Source of the DNA: Chlamydiales bacterium
GTDB lineage: Bacteria; Chlamydiota; Chlamydiia; Chlamydiales; Rhabdochlamydiaceae
Length of the DNA stretch: 64,000 nt
Assembly (NCBI GenBank): GCA_016185065.1
Contig: JACPOL010000007.1
Location: forward strand, 23,717 to 87,716
Direction of reading: 5' to 3'
Part shown: piece after piece, positions 8,086 through 17,641 of the stretch
Numbering within the stretch: position 1 is the stretch's first letter
Layout of the letters: each line of letters starts with the position of its first letter
The notes under the pieces: model-generated
What the model was told of the DNA's origin: nothing
Databases searched by the model: none
What the model saw: only the letters and a program-made list of their open reading frames with translations
Position numbers and translations under genes: made by a program

Positions 8086-9171
8086 TTAGAAAGGGGAAGA
8101 GGGGAGAAGGAGGGTGAAGGTGGTGCCCTTGCCGAGTTCGGAGGTGACGCTGATCTCGCCCTCGTGTTTCTCGATGATCGTCTTGACGATGGAGAGGCCG
8201 AGGCCTGCGCCGCCGAGGTGTTTGGAGCGGGCTTTATCTACGGTATAGAATCGAGAGAAGATGCGGCTGATGCTCTCGGGGGGGATCCCGAGGCCTTGAT
8301 CGCTGATGGAGAGCTTCACCTGGTTTCTGCTTCTCTCGACGTTAACTTGAATCTGTGCAGGAGGGTAAGAGTACTTCACTGCGTTCTCGAGGAGGTTCAT
8401 GAGGGCGAGTTCGAGAATATCGGGATCTGCGAGTGTGCTGGTGAAGCCACTCTTCTTCTCGATCTGAATGCGCACAGTGGGATGCGCTGTAAGAAGCAGC
8501 TGCGCGCAATTTTCAAGGAGGGCGACGATGTCGCACTCTTGGAGGCGCAGGGCGGGAAGGTTCTCCAGATCTGCGAGTGTGAGGAGGTTTTTAACGAGGA
8601 GGTCCATCCTCTGGCAGCTGCGGAGAATCTTCTGCGTAATCTCGCTGACGACCTCGCGCGGAAGCTCGGGCATATCTTGGAGCGTCTCTGTAAATCCTTT
8701 GATGATGGTGATCGGCGTTCTAAGCTCATGCGAGGCGTTGGTGATAAACTCTTTTCCAATCTCTAAAACTTTGTGATGGTCCGATTTGTTCTGCAAAACG
8801 AGTAGAGCACCGGATGAGTTTTTTTTGGGAACTGCGATGAGGTCGAAGTAGATTTTGCGGTCTGAATAGGAATCGGTAAGAACCCGTTCTCTTCTCATGC
8901 ACTCTTCAAGAAGAGATCTCCCCTTCTTGAGCAGCTCGCTCGTGTTATTTAGAGGCTCTCCAACGAGATCTTTCTTTGAAATGGAGAGCATTCTGCTGGC
9001 GCTATAGTTTGCAGCGAGAACGGTGAGTTTAACATCCAGAGAGAGAACTCCCTCTTCGAGAGACTCGAGCATCAGAGCACGCTCTCTCTGCTCCCTCTTG
9101 ATTCTCTTATACTGAAAAATCACTACAAGCAGCATTCCAGTAAAGGCAAAGAAAATCGGTGCAGAAATCAA
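8086..9171 (-). CDS. Membrane sensor histidine kinase (PhoR-like)
   Basis: A 361-residue kinase. One N-terminal transmembrane segment (about 3-20) is followed by a PAS-like region (about 30-125), a HisKA domain with the phospho-acceptor box [16 protein letters not shown] (about 147) and a C-terminal HATPase domain with LLENAVKYS (N box) and [15 protein letters not shown] (G boxes). The predicted start is TTG at 9171, overlapping the stop of the cyclase gene (TTGA) behind a GGAG. No response regulator lies nearby, so it is an orphan in this window. It is the last gene of the mutL, pepP, cyclase, kinase unit. Confidence 0.88.
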   Translation of the reverse strand: MISAPIFFAFTGMLLVVIFQYKRIKREQRERALMLESLEEGVLSLDVKLTVLAANYSASRMLSISKKDLVGEPLNNTSELLKKGRSLLEECMRRERVLTDSYSDRKIYFDLIAVPKKNSSGALLVLQNKSDHHKVLEIGKEFITNASHELRTPITIIKGFTETLQDMPELPREVVSEITQKILRSCQRMDLLVKNLLTLADLENLPALRLQECDIVALLENCAQLLLTAHPTVRIQIEKKSGFTSTLADPDILELALMNLLENAVKYSYPPAQIQVNVERSRNQVKLSISDQGLGIPPESISRIFSRFYTVDKARSKHLGGAGLGLSIVKTIIEKHEGEISVTSELGKGTTFTLLLPSSPF

Positions 9172-10604
9172 GCCTTCTCTCCTTTCACGGCGTAGACTTT
9201 GATCTCGCCGTCGAAGCCTTTGAACTGCATTGGGGGGAGCTCTTGAACTGCGATGTGTGCGCTGACGTCGTCGGCTTCGAGGGTCTGCTTGGAGATTAGG
9301 ATCTGCATCCCTTCTGCTGCGCTACAGAGGCGTGCGGCGAGGTTTACGTTTCTGCCGAGAACGGTGTAGTTTAACCGGTTCTCTGCACCCATATTGCCCG
9401 CTAAAACGTTGCCTGTGTGCAGTCCAATTCCCATTTCGATTTTGGGAAGCCCTTTCACAGCGCGCTCCTCGTTCCAGCGCTTTAGCTCTTCAACGATTGC
9501 AAGAGAGCAGCGAATGGCGCTTAAGGGGCTATCTTCTCGCTCAATCGGCGCTCCGAAGAGGGCCATCACCTCATCGCCCACATACTTGTCGATCACGCCG
9601 CCAAACTCATCGATGACATGGGAGACGCGGGTCATGCAGACGTTGAGCATCTCGATCACCTCTTTGGGAGTCATGTTCTGCGAAAGGTGGGTGAAGTGGC
9701 GAATATCGGCAAAAAGCACAGTGATGACCCGCTCCTCTCCGCCGAGATGGACAGTGCCCTTCAGAATCTCGCGCGCAATTTCTGGAGAGACGACCTTGTT
9801 CAATACTCCTTTGACCTTCTCCTTCTCTTGGAGGCCGCTGACCATCTTTCCAAAGGCTTCGCAGAGAGTGGCAATCTCATCTGTTCGATTCGGAGGAAAA
9901 TGGGGGATGGTGATCCCTTCGAGCTTTCCCTTTTCCACAGATTGTGCAGCTTCTGCAAGCATGACGATCGGCCTTGTCATGCGACGGGAGAAGTTATGCA
10001 AGAGAAGTAGAACAAGCCCAAGAGCTGCGATTGCGATCATTCTCATCTGAAAAGAGATCGTGTACAGCACCTCTTTTGTGCCGACATCGATCTGATTGAT
10101 GATGGCAAACTCCTTCGCTTCGAGATTGAAGATAAAGAAGAAGAGATTCCTCTCTTTTATGGGTTGGAAGCGCAAAAAGACGTAGCTCTTTCCCTCGAAT
10201 GTGATGATGCCTGTGCTCTTCTCTTGGAAAAGAGCAGTCTCTTGCGAACTAATGGGAGGAATAGGCGCTTGGACACCCTCCGGTGTGTAAAAGAGAAGAG
10301 GACACCCCTCTTCAATCAAAAGAGCGGCCTCTCCAGTTGAAAGGGAGAGCTCGCGCATCATCTTTTCTAGGATAGCCTGGGAGGGATTTGCAGCGTCAAA
10401 GAGCTCCTCATGTAGCCTTACGGAGAGAAATTTTTCGTAACCCTTCCGCTTCGCCTCATCGATTTGTAAGATCTCAGCGCGAAGGTTTTTCTCAGCTTTC
10501 AGAAGAATCTTTGAGGTGGCTCTATTCTCGAAAAAGAAGGAGGCGAAAAAAACGAGAAAAAAGAGACCTCCGATCCAGAGAAATAGCTTCTCTCTAATCT
10601 TCAC
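9168..10604 (-). CDS. Membrane-bound class III adenylate/guanylate cyclase
   Basis: A 478-residue protein with an N-terminal membrane segment (about 8-26), an extracytoplasmic sensor region, a second membrane segment (about 187-206), a HAMP linker (about 207-260) and a C-terminal class III cyclase domain. Visible catalytic elements are VLFADIRHFTHLSQ (first metal aspartate), KYVGDEVMALFGAP (second metal aspartate) and GIGLHTGNVLAGNMG with NLAARLCSAAEG (transition-state loop). It would make cAMP or cGMP from NTP at the inner membrane. It starts with GTG behind a GGAGGAG, the GTGA overlapping the stop of the peptidase gene. Such cyclases are rare in chlamydiae, so the signal is of interest. Confidence 0.9.
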   Translation of the reverse strand: MKIREKLFLWIGGLFFLVFFASFFFENRATSKILLKAEKNLRAEILQIDEAKRKGYEKFLSVRLHEELFDAANPSQAILEKMMRELSLSTGEAALLIEEGCPLLFYTPEGVQAPIPPISSQETALFQEKSTGIITFEGKSYVFLRFQPIKERNLFFFIFNLEAKEFAIINQIDVGTKEVLYTISFQMRMIAIAALGLVLLLLHNFSRRMTRPIVMLAEAAQSVEKGKLEGITIPHFPPNRTDEIATLCEAFGKMVSGLQEKEKVKGVLNKVVSPEIAREILKGTVHLGGEERVITVLFADIRHFTHLSQNMTPKEVIEMLNVCMTRVSHVIDEFGGVIDKYVGDEVMALFGAPIEREDSPLSAIRCSLAIVEELKRWNEERAVKGLPKIEMGIGLHTGNVLAGNMGAENRLNYTVLGRNVNLAARLCSAAEGMQILISKQTLEADDVSAHIAVQELPPMQFKGFDGEIKVYAVKGEKA

Positions 10605-11674
10605 TTCTCCTCCGGGTAGAGGTTCTCATAGCCACTCTTCGTAACAATAATTGTATCCTCGTAACGGATCCCCCCCTTTCCAGAAAGATAGAGGCCGGGT
10701 TCAACTGTGATCACCATTCCCGGCTTTAGCAGAAGGTCTTTGTCGACGCCAGTGGATTTCAAACGGGGGTACTCGTGTATCTCAAGCCCAACGCCATGTC
10801 CTAGACTATGGAGGTAGTACTCTTCGACTCCCTCTCTCTTCATGACCTCTCGTGCTGCCTCGTCAAGCGCGCCAGCTCTAACACCAGCCTTGCAAATTTT
10901 AAGAGCTGCATCATGCGACTCTTTGACAATAGCTTGCCACTTCTTCAGTTTGGGATCTGGAGTGCCGAAAAAGAGTGTGCGCGTCATGTCGGAGCAGTAG
11001 GAGTCGACCTGAACGCCGATGTCGATTAGCACGATGTCGCCGCTCTTCAAGAGGGTCTCTCCTGCGCGGTAGTGGGGCATGGCGCTATTTTTTCCAAATG
11101 CGATGATCGGATCGAACGAGAGCTTCTCGGCGCCATTTTCTCTGCAGAAGAATTCAAACTCGCGCGCAAGCTCTATCTCGGAAACACCCTTTCTTACTCT
11201 CTTCTGGAGATAGCGGTAGCCCTTCCAGAGCAGCGCTGCGCTCCTGCGCATTGCATCTAGCTCGAAGCTATCTTTGATGAGGCGCAGCTCTTTGAGCAGC
11301 CCAGGATAGGGAGTGAGTTTAACTTTTGGAAAGCGGCTCCCCAGTTTTTCAAACTCTGCATAGGTGGTTGTCTCGGCGTCGAATGCGATATTTTTGGGCG
11401 CGCACCTCTGTAAAAAGGAGTGCAAGTTCTTCCCTTCTAACATCTCGACAGCTACCGGGCTCTTCTCTTTTGCAGTCTGAATGTATCTTCCATCGACAAA
11501 GAGGCAGCTCTCTCCTTTGAAAATGCAGAGAGTGCCAAGAGAAAGAGATAGACCTGTGAGATAGTGGAGGTCGACAGGAGATTCGACGATGCACCCATCG
11601 ACCTTCTCCTTTTGAAGTTTGTCTATAAGGGCTTTAAGGCGCTTTTTTAGCAGCAAAGAGCTTGGTAATTTCAT
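10601..11674 (-). CDS. pepP: M24 metallopeptidase, Xaa-Pro aminopeptidase type
   Basis: A 357-residue peptidase with an N-terminal creatinase-like domain (1-125) and a C-terminal pita-bread domain. The dinuclear metal ligands are visible: the two aspartates of VLIDIGVQVDSYCSDMTR, the histidine of HSLGHGVGLEIHE, and the glutamates of VEPGLYL and RYEDT. The start at 11674 has AGGTGA six bases upstream and overlaps the end of mutL by 41 bases. It removes N-terminal residues preceding proline. Adjacency to mutL matches the chlamydial order as I remember it. The symbol follows that convention; pepQ-type specificity is not excluded. Confidence 0.88.
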   Translation of the reverse strand: MKLPSSLLLKKRLKALIDKLQKEKVDGCIVESPVDLHYLTGLSLSLGTLCIFKGESCLFVDGRYIQTAKEKSPVAVEMLEGKNLHSFLQRCAPKNIAFDAETTTYAEFEKLGSRFPKVKLTPYPGLLKELRLIKDSFELDAMRRSAALLWKGYRYLQKRVRKGVSEIELAREFEFFCRENGAEKLSFDPIIAFGKNSAMPHYRAGETLLKSGDIVLIDIGVQVDSYCSDMTRTLFFGTPDPKLKKWQAIVKESHDAALKICKAGVRAGALDEAAREVMKREGVEEYYLHSLGHGVGLEIHEYPRLKSTGVDKDLLLKPGMVITVEPGLYLSGKGGIRYEDTIIVTKSGYENLYPEEK

Positions 11675-13385
11675 CAGATGTCACCTGGATCATAGTGGGT
11701 TTTCCATAAGGACAAAAATAGGGCGAAGAGCTCCTCATCAGCTCTTCAAAAAGCAGCAGGGCCTCGCGCTGCGAGAAGCTCTTCTTCTCCGAAGCTGCTG
11801 CGCGGGCGGCGATCAGAGCAAGCCTCTCACTCCTCTTATCTCGTGCTGGGCCTGCATCTGCAAGTTCATCGACAATAAGAAGCAGAAAATCTTTAACTCT
11901 CTCCTCCGGAAGAAAAGAGGGAAGAGAGTCGATGATAAAAACATTCTTCCCCAAAGAGTGAATGCCGATACTCATCTTCTGGATCTCTCCGATGTTCTCC
12001 TCGAGAAGTGAGGAGTGGGCCGTTGTAAATTCGAAAGTAAGAGGGAGGAGCAGGCCTTGCGATCCGACCTTCTCGCTTCTGTCGCTAGAAAGAAGAGCGT
12101 CGAAGATTAGACGGCTGCGTACAAGAGAGAGATCGACCATGACGATCCCCTCTTCGGTAAATCTGGGAAGCGACTGGCTATCTAGAAGGAGGTAGCGAGA
12201 GAAGAGTCCAATTGGTTTTGGGGAGTCTGAGCTCTCTGGTAGAAGAGCGAGTTCTGAACTGGAGCTTGAACTCTCTGCAAAGCGGAAAACAGGGGCTTCG
12301 GAGAAATTAGAAAAAGAGGGCGTTTCACTCTCCCATGGCAAACTCTGAGAAAAATCTGGAGCGGAACCGATAACCGGCATGTTGGGGAGTTCGTGTTTCT
12401 GCAGACTCGAGGAGACGGCTTGCTGAATGAGCGCCTTCACGCGTCTCTCATCGTGGATTCTCACCTCTTTCTTCTGCGGATGGACATTCACATCGAGCTG
12501 GTCCGGGGGTATGTGAAGGTAGAGGACAAAAATCGGGTAGCGGTCGGAGGGAAGCCGCGTTCCATACCCATCTTTTACCGCATAGGAGATCTGGGGAGAG
12601 TAGACGGGTCGCTCGTTAATAAAGAGGTACTGCCCTGTGCGATTTGGCCTGCTCTGCAGCGGCTGGCCGATAAGACCGCTTAGCTTGATGCCGCCCTCAC
12701 TCATTTCGAGAGAGAGGCTATCTGTGAGAAAGCCCTCTCCCAAAATATCTTGAATGCGATCGGTGCGGCCTGGGCTCATCGAGGAGGGCGATGAGAAGAC
12801 GAGCCTCTCTTGCGAGATGAGTTCAAAAGCAACTTCGGGGTGTGCAAGCGCAAGGAGAGAAGCGGTCCGTGTGATATCGGCAGCGCAAGCGGATGGAGAT
12901 TTCTGGAACTTTCTTCGCGCGGGGACGTTGTAGAAGAGAGAGCGCACTTCGATTGTCGTGCCACGCGTGCGGCCACAGGGAGCAGAATGGACGATCTTCC
13001 CCGCCTCGATCTCAATTGCGGTTCCCACCTCATTTTCTGCACTAGTGCGTAAAGAAATCTTTGAAATTGAGGAGATGGCGGCAAGGGCCTCTCCTCGAAA
13101 GCCCATCGTTGAAAGAAGAGAGAGGTCGTCAAGCTCGCGGATTTTTGAGGTTGCAAACCGTTCAAAGGCGCGGAAGGCGTCGTTTTTATCCATGCCGCAC
13201 CCATCATCGCTGATGCGAATTAGCTGGAGTCCGCCGCCCATCACTTCGATTGTTACCTTGCGCGCGCCGGCATCGATCGCGTTCTCTACTAGCTCTTTAA
13301 GAGCCGACGCGGGGTTTTCAATCACCTCGCCCGCTGCGATCTGATTGATGGTAAGCTCGGAAAGGAGTTGAATCTTGCCTGTCAT
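11634..13385 (-). CDS. mutL: DNA mismatch repair protein MutL
   Basis: A GHKL-ATPase mismatch repair protein of about 583 residues. Motifs near the N-terminus are INQIAAGEVIENPASALKEL, ENAIDAG, DDGCGMD and GFRGEALAAI, followed by the transducer domain with HPQKKEVR. A variable serine-rich linker (about 350-400) leads to a C-terminal dimerisation domain ending YGKPTMIQV. The ATG at 13385 gives the usual short leader; a GTG at 13400 is an alternative. It couples MutS recognition to downstream repair. It heads the leftward operon continuing through pepP, cyclase and kinase, and is divergent from the nucleotidyltransferase gene. Confidence 0.93.
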   Translation of the reverse strand: MTGKIQLLSELTINQIAAGEVIENPASALKELVENAIDAGARKVTIEVMGGGLQLIRISDDGCGMDKNDAFRAFERFATSKIRELDDLSLLSTMGFRGEALAAISSISKISLRTSAENEVGTAIEIEAGKIVHSAPCGRTRGTTIEVRSLFYNVPARRKFQKSPSACAADITRTASLLALAHPEVAFELISQERLVFSSPSSMSPGRTDRIQDILGEGFLTDSLSLEMSEGGIKLSGLIGQPLQSRPNRTGQYLFINERPVYSPQISYAVKDGYGTRLPSDRYPIFVLYLHIPPDQLDVNVHPQKKEVRIHDERRVKALIQQAVSSSLQKHELPNMPVIGSAPDFSQSLPWESETPSFSNFSEAPVFRFAESSSSSSELALLPESSDSPKPIGLFSRYLLLDSQSLPRFTEEGIVMVDLSLVRSRLIFDALLSSDRSEKVGSQGLLLPLTFEFTTAHSSLLEENIGEIQKMSIGIHSLGKNVFIIDSLPSFLPEERVKDFLLLIVDELADAGPARDKRSERLALIAARAAASEKKSFSQREALLLFEELMRSSSPYFCPYGKPTMIQVTSDEITKLFAAKKAP

Positions 13386-13445
13386 CGATTGTACACTCAC
13401 TACTTCTGATCATAGTCCATAACTCGAGAATTGTCACATCGGAAA

Positions 13446-14687
13446 ATGCCAGCACGCACAGCCGCAACGAACGTAGTAAAAAAACTTGTAGCCGCCGGTT
13501 TCACCGCCTACTTCGCTGGCGGCTGGGTCCGCGACTTTCTCATGCAGCGCCCCTCCGATGATATCGACATCGCAACGAGCGCATCTGTCGAGGAGGTGCA
13601 AGCCCTCTTTCCCAAGACGATCCCCGTAGGCGTCGCCTTCGGCATCGTCATCGTCGTAGAAGAGAACTTCCACTTTGAGGTGGCCACCTTTCGAAAGGAC
13701 AGAAACTATGTCGATGGAAGACGGCCAACAGGCATCGAACCGGCCTCGGCCGAAGAGGACGCTCAGAGAAGAGACTTCACTGTAAACGGCATGTTCTACG
13801 ATCCGATCAATGAGAAGCTGCTCGACTACGTCGAGGGACAGAAGGACATCCAGAAGCGTGTGATCCGCGCGATAGGCAGTCCCGAAGAGCGCTTTTTAGA
13901 AGATCGCCTGCGCATGATGCGCGCCGTGCGCTACTCGACGCGTTTCGACTTTCCCATCGATGAAGAGACTGTAAAAGCAATTAAACTGCACGCAGCCTCC
14001 CTTCTCCCCGCTGTTGCCATGGAGAGAATCTGGCAAGAGTTTAAGAAGATGTCTCAGTTCGCCCACTTCGATTCCGGACTTGTGACACTCCATAAACTCG
14101 GCCTTCTTCCGACTATTTTTCATAAGCTAAAAGAGGTCTCTGCAGAAGAGATCGAAAGACGAGCAGAGCCGATCAAGCACTTCCCCAAAGATGCTCCTGC
14201 CATCGCAGAGCTCCTAGAGCTCTTCCCCGATCTTACCCTCGAACAGCATCTCGACCTCTGCGACTATCTGAAACTCTCAAATCAAGAGAGGGAGATCGTC
14301 AGCTTCCTACACCACTCCAAAACGCTCTTCCAGATGCCCGAAGAGTGGCAGAAAAACCTTGAAAAGGTTGAATGGGCGCGCTACTACGCAAATCCTCTTT
14401 CTGAGCTCTGCCTCAGAATTGTTGCCGCACGCTACCCGGAAGAGAAGCGGGAGCATTTTTTAGAAGCCCATCTTAAGCAGATGGAGGCGATGCAGCCTGC
14501 ACTTGAACGCATACGCAAGCAGAAACCTCTCGTCCGCGCTCACCATCTTAAAACTGCGGGTGTCGCCCCCGGAAGACACATGGGCCTTCTTCTAAAAGAG
14601 TGCGAGAGAATCAACATCAACGAGGGAATAGAAGATCCCCTGCTTATCATCGAGCGCATGAGAAAAAATCCTCTATGGCCATGGTGA
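13446..14687 (+). CDS. pcnB: CCA-adding enzyme / poly(A) polymerase family nucleotidyltransferase
   Basis: A 413-residue class II nucleotidyltransferase. The head contains GGWVRDFL, DDIDIATSAS (metal aspartates) and RRDFTVNGMFYDP; the neck follows with RFLEDRLRMMRAVRYSTRF. These motifs are shared by tRNA CCA-adding enzymes and poly(A) polymerase I, and sequence inspection alone does not separate them. The ATG at 13446 is preferred; the frame stays open to a TTG at 13431. Its stop overlaps the next gene's start, so they are probably co-transcribed. Confidence 0.85.
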   Translation: MPARTAATNVVKKLVAAGFTAYFAGGWVRDFLMQRPSDDIDIATSASVEEVQALFPKTIPVGVAFGIVIVVEENFHFEVATFRKDRNYVDGRRPTGIEPASAEEDAQRRDFTVNGMFYDPINEKLLDYVEGQKDIQKRVIRAIGSPEERFLEDRLRMMRAVRYSTRFDFPIDEETVKAIKLHAASLLPAVAMERIWQEFKKMSQFAHFDSGLVTLHKLGLLPTIFHKLKEVSAEEIERRAEPIKHFPKDAPAIAELLELFPDLTLEQHLDLCDYLKLSNQEREIVSFLHHSKTLFQMPEEWQKNLEKVEWARYYANPLSELCLRIVAARYPEEKREHFLEAHLKQMEAMQPALERIRKQKPLVRAHHLKTAGVAPGRHMGLLLKECERININEGIEDPLLIIERMRKNPLWPW

Positions 14688-15622
14688 AACGTCTACGCAT
14701 CCTTCTTCTTGTTGCACTTGCAATCGGCCTCTTCCGCTGGGTCGACCACTCTTTTCACAGAATCGGAGGAAGATCTTTTTTCAGTAAGATCGAGATACCA
14801 GCTTCTTACGCATCCGTCCCGGCAGATCAACACTTCCCAAAAGAGATCTTAACGCAACACTTCACCTATCTAGGCAAGGGCTCGCAAGCTTGGGTCTTTT
14901 TAAGCGAAGATCAGAAGTATGTACTCAAGTTTTATAAGCAGCACATCTATGAGCCCTCCTCTTTTTTAGCCTATCTTCCCTTCGGTCCGTGGAGAGCACT
15001 TCACTTAGCGAAGCAGAAGAAGTACCAGCGAACAATTGCAAGCACAAATACCGCATTCAGAAAGTTTAGAGAGGATACCGGCCTTCTCTACGTGCATCTA
15101 CTTCCAACAAATGAATTGAATCTGCAAGTAAAGCTGTTTGACAAGCAGGGCGATGAGCATCTCATTCCGCTGGATAGAACAGCATTCGTCCTGCAAAAAA
15201 GAGCGGAGCTGATCTATCCACACCTTGCAGCTTTTAAGCAGCAAAATGATCTTGCAGGAGCGGAAGAGGCGCTCGCATCCCTCTTCTCTCTGTTAAAAAA
15301 ATTTGGAGAGAGCGGAGTTGTCGAGAACGATCCGATCCTACGGAAAAACTTCGGCTTCATCGAAGGTAGAGCCTGCCAGATCGATGTGGGCAAGATGCGC
15401 ATTGAGCCCTCTCTCATCGGCTCCGATCTCTACAAGAACGATCTTGAAGGAATCACTGCTAGCCTAAAAACCTGGCTGCAGAACAACTACCCTGAGCTCC
15501 TCCCCTCCCTCGACACCCACCTGGGGAAAAAAGCGCTCGGAAGAAGAAGAGCGCTCGGAGAAGAAATGGACATCAATGGACGAGAAACGGACAAGAAATG
15601 GACGGAAATGGACACGCGCTGA
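14675..15622 (+). CDS. Membrane-anchored kinase-like protein of unknown function, with a repeat-derived C-terminus
   Basis: A protein of about 315 residues. It opens with a signal-anchor (MVKRLRILLLVALAIGLF); starts at 14675 or 14681 are equally possible and overlap the upstream stop. After residue 65 comes YLGKGSQAWVFLSEDQKYVL then KFYK, resembling the glycine-rich loop and lysine strand of a kinase N-lobe. Near residue 245, DPILRKNFGFIEGRACQIDVG recalls the catalytic and DFG-like region of atypical kinases. No canonical HRD motif is seen, so activity is uncertain. The last 25 or so residues (GRRRALGEEMDINGRETDKK onward) are encoded entirely by a dispersed GGAC foldback repeat, so that element has supplied the C-terminus and stop codon. 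Confidence 0.6.
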   Translation: MAMVKRLRILLLVALAIGLFRWVDHSFHRIGGRSFFSKIEIPASYASVPADQHFPKEILTQHFTYLGKGSQAWVFLSEDQKYVLKFYKQHIYEPSSFLAYLPFGPWRALHLAKQKKYQRTIASTNTAFRKFREDTGLLYVHLLPTNELNLQVKLFDKQGDEHLIPLDRTAFVLQKRAELIYPHLAAFKQQNDLAGAEEALASLFSLLKKFGESGVVENDPILRKNFGFIEGRACQIDVGKMRIEPSLIGSDLYKNDLEGITASLKTWLQNNYPELLPSLDTHLGKKALGRRRALGEEMDINGRETDKKWTEMDTR

Positions 15623-15732
15623 AGAGAGAAAGAATTCTTTCCCTCTCTCTTGCCCGCCTGTCCATTTCCTGTCCGTTCCTCGTCCATTAATGTCCATTAA
15701 CGTCCTTTTTCCCGGGCGGGCTGCGCTCTTCT
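15532..15732. repeat. GGAC-phased foldback repeat, copy 2
   Basis: About 200 bp. The left arm has GGAC spaced 10, 11, 11 and 10 bp, the core is AAAGAATTCTTTC at 15629-15641, and the right arm has GTCC in mirror order. The end motif AGCGCTCGGAAGA occurs at the left end, with GGGCGGGCTGCGCTCTTC at the right. It overlaps the 3' coding end of the kinase-like gene and lies between that gene and the convergent RsbU-type gene, where it could also act as a bidirectional terminator. Confidence 0.85.
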
Positions 15733-15735
15733 CTG

Positions 15736-17628
15736 TTAGAGGGGGAATTTGATGGCGAGGAGCATGAGGTCGTCGTGCTGAGGGGTGCCGGTGCTGAAGG
15801 TTTCGACTTCGTTGATGACATGGTCGATTAGCTGACTTGCACTCATCGAGCGCGCGGCGGCTAAGATCTTGCGCAGACGCTCTTTTCCAAATAGCTGCTG
15901 ATTCAGATCGTGCTCTTCGATTACACCATCAGAAAACATCAGAAGAAGATCCCCAGGGCCAAAGGGTGTCGAAGAGACTTCAACACTAATCTCGCTCTCA
16001 ACACCAAGAGAGATCCCTGGCGTGGTGAGCTCTTCAAGTTCTCCATTTTTTCGCAAAATAAGCAGAGGATGGTGGCCGCATGAAGTAAAATGGAGCCGCT
16101 GGTTTTTTAGATCGATCTTGCCGATCCAAGAGGTAGCAAAGTAGCCGGAATCTCCTGTGTCGAGGCAGAAGAGGCTGTTTGCACTTTCGATGATCTGATT
16201 GAGTGGAGCGCGCATCGTCTTGAAAGCTGTTCTAAGCATGCTGCGGAGAAGAAAGGCAAAGAGGCAGGCGGGGATTCCCTTGCCTGCAGCATCTCCGAGA
16301 ATAACGATAAGATCTCCTTCTGAATCGAGGAAGAGGTCGTAAAAATCCCCTGTTACCTGACCTGCGGGGCGAAATCCCGTCGCGATTTCTAGGCCTTGGA
16401 TGTTTGGAATCTCTTTGGGGAAGATGCTCTCCTGAATCTCATGGCCAATTTTCAGCTCTCTGAGGAGAAGCTCTTTTCCAATTTTAACTCTTTTCACCTC
16501 CTCAATATGGTGGACGATTCCATCGACCATCGCATTGAACTGCTCTCCTAGAAGATTGATCTCAAATCCAAGAGGATCATGCGCATATCTAATCGTGAGA
16601 TCTCCATCTCCAACACGCTCCATACAAACCCTGAGCACTTTTAACGGACGCGCCATCCGCCTCATGAGCCACCAGGTCACGGAGCCACCGATAAGGAGGG
16701 TGAACAGGACGATTAGAGCAAAGCGGTAGTAGAGCAGGCCGCTCGTCGCTTTGAATGCTGCCTTCTCCGGAAGGTCGATCAGAAGAGAAAAAGCGGCTCC
16801 TTTCACAGGCAGCTTCAATCCAATTTTCTGATCTCTATTTTTAAGAAGTGTAAAAAAGTTGCTCTTCTCTTCCGCTTTAGCAAACTGGAAAAACTTCTCA
16901 TCCATCTCTTCGATATCGCTGGGGAGCAGAAGCTCAATCTTCTCCATCGAAAAAGCGGGGTCGCTACTTAGAAAGAGCTCTCCTCCTGGCTTGAGAAGGG
17001 TGAGGTGGAAGGGGTAGGGAATCCATGCGAGACCGCCAATCTTTGCGAGAAGTTCTTTCGCATCAACTCCCAAAATAAGAGTTCCAAACCTCTCCTTTCC
17101 ATCTGCAGAAATGAGAGGCTCAATCACAAAAACTTCTTTCTGTTTAGAGACCGGATTTTCGGCCAAAAAAGCATAGACCCCTCTCTCTTCTAGCTCGTCG
17201 AATTGAGAAACAGGAAGGTCCGATCCTCCCACCATGCGCGTATCTGATGAGAACTCGCATTCGCCATCTGGGGTTAATAAAAATAGCGAGGAGAGACCCT
17301 GTAGTTTTGCGATCTCTTGCAGCTGCGACGAGAGCTCGGGTTTTGGATGCTCAAAATCCAAAAAAAGAGGATAGGTTTTCAGGTTCTTCTTCTTGAGCTC
17401 AAGAAACTCCTCCAGGAGGCGCTCCTCCCCCCTTCCTATTGCATCCAAAGAGAGAAAAAGATCTCGCAGCCTCTCTTTATAATTATTTTGAAAATCGATG
17501 AGAAAGTAGATGCCGAGCGGCAAGACGATTAGGCAGAGGGAGATGAGAAGAACGCGCCTTGCGAGGGAGCCTGAGGGCTTTAAGTTTAGCCTTCCGACCT
17601 TCTTGTCTGAGAATCGGGAATCTGCCAT
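15736..17628 (-). CDS. rsbU: RsbU-type PP2C/SpoIIE phosphatase with sensor and HAMP
   Basis: A 630-residue membrane phosphatase. It has an N-terminal membrane segment (about 22-44), a large extracytoplasmic sensor (about 45-300), a second membrane segment (about 305-325) followed by a HAMP linker, then a SpoIIE/PP2C domain with GQVTGDFYDLFLD, ILGDAAGKGIPACLFAF and LLMFSDGVIEEHD (metal aspartates). It would dephosphorylate an anti-anti-sigma factor in a partner-switching pathway. The ATG at 17628 follows AGGTGA. The start lies within the CATG that also contains a possible start for the divergent methyltransferase. Proximity to eno recalls the Chlamydia arrangement. Confidence 0.9.
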   Translation of the reverse strand: MADSRFSDKKVGRLNLKPSGSLARRVLLISLCLIVLPLGIYFLIDFQNNYKERLRDLFLSLDAIGRGEERLLEEFLELKKKNLKTYPLFLDFEHPKPELSSQLQEIAKLQGLSSLFLLTPDGECEFSSDTRMVGGSDLPVSQFDELEERGVYAFLAENPVSKQKEVFVIEPLISADGKERFGTLILGVDAKELLAKIGGLAWIPYPFHLTLLKPGGELFLSSDPAFSMEKIELLLPSDIEEMDEKFFQFAKAEEKSNFFTLLKNRDQKIGLKLPVKGAAFSLLIDLPEKAAFKATSGLLYYRFALIVLFTLLIGGSVTWWLMRRMARPLKVLRVCMERVGDGDLTIRYAHDPLGFEINLLGEQFNAMVDGIVHHIEEVKRVKIGKELLLRELKIGHEIQESIFPKEIPNIQGLEIATGFRPAGQVTGDFYDLFLDSEGDLIVILGDAAGKGIPACLFAFLLRSMLRTAFKTMRAPLNQIIESANSLFCLDTGDSGYFATSWIGKIDLKNQRLHFTSCGHHPLLILRKNGELEELTTPGISLGVESEISVEVSSTPFGPGDLLLMFSDGVIEEHDLNQQLFGKERLRKILAAARSMSASQLIDHVINEVETFSTGTPQHDDLMLLAIKFPL

Positions 17629-17641
17629 GATCACCTGGATT

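Noticed and set aside
8038..8776. Long open frames opposite the histidine kinase
   Set aside because: They mirror the codon pattern of the kinase and have no similarity to known proteins. The kinase frame contains all the H, N and G boxes.
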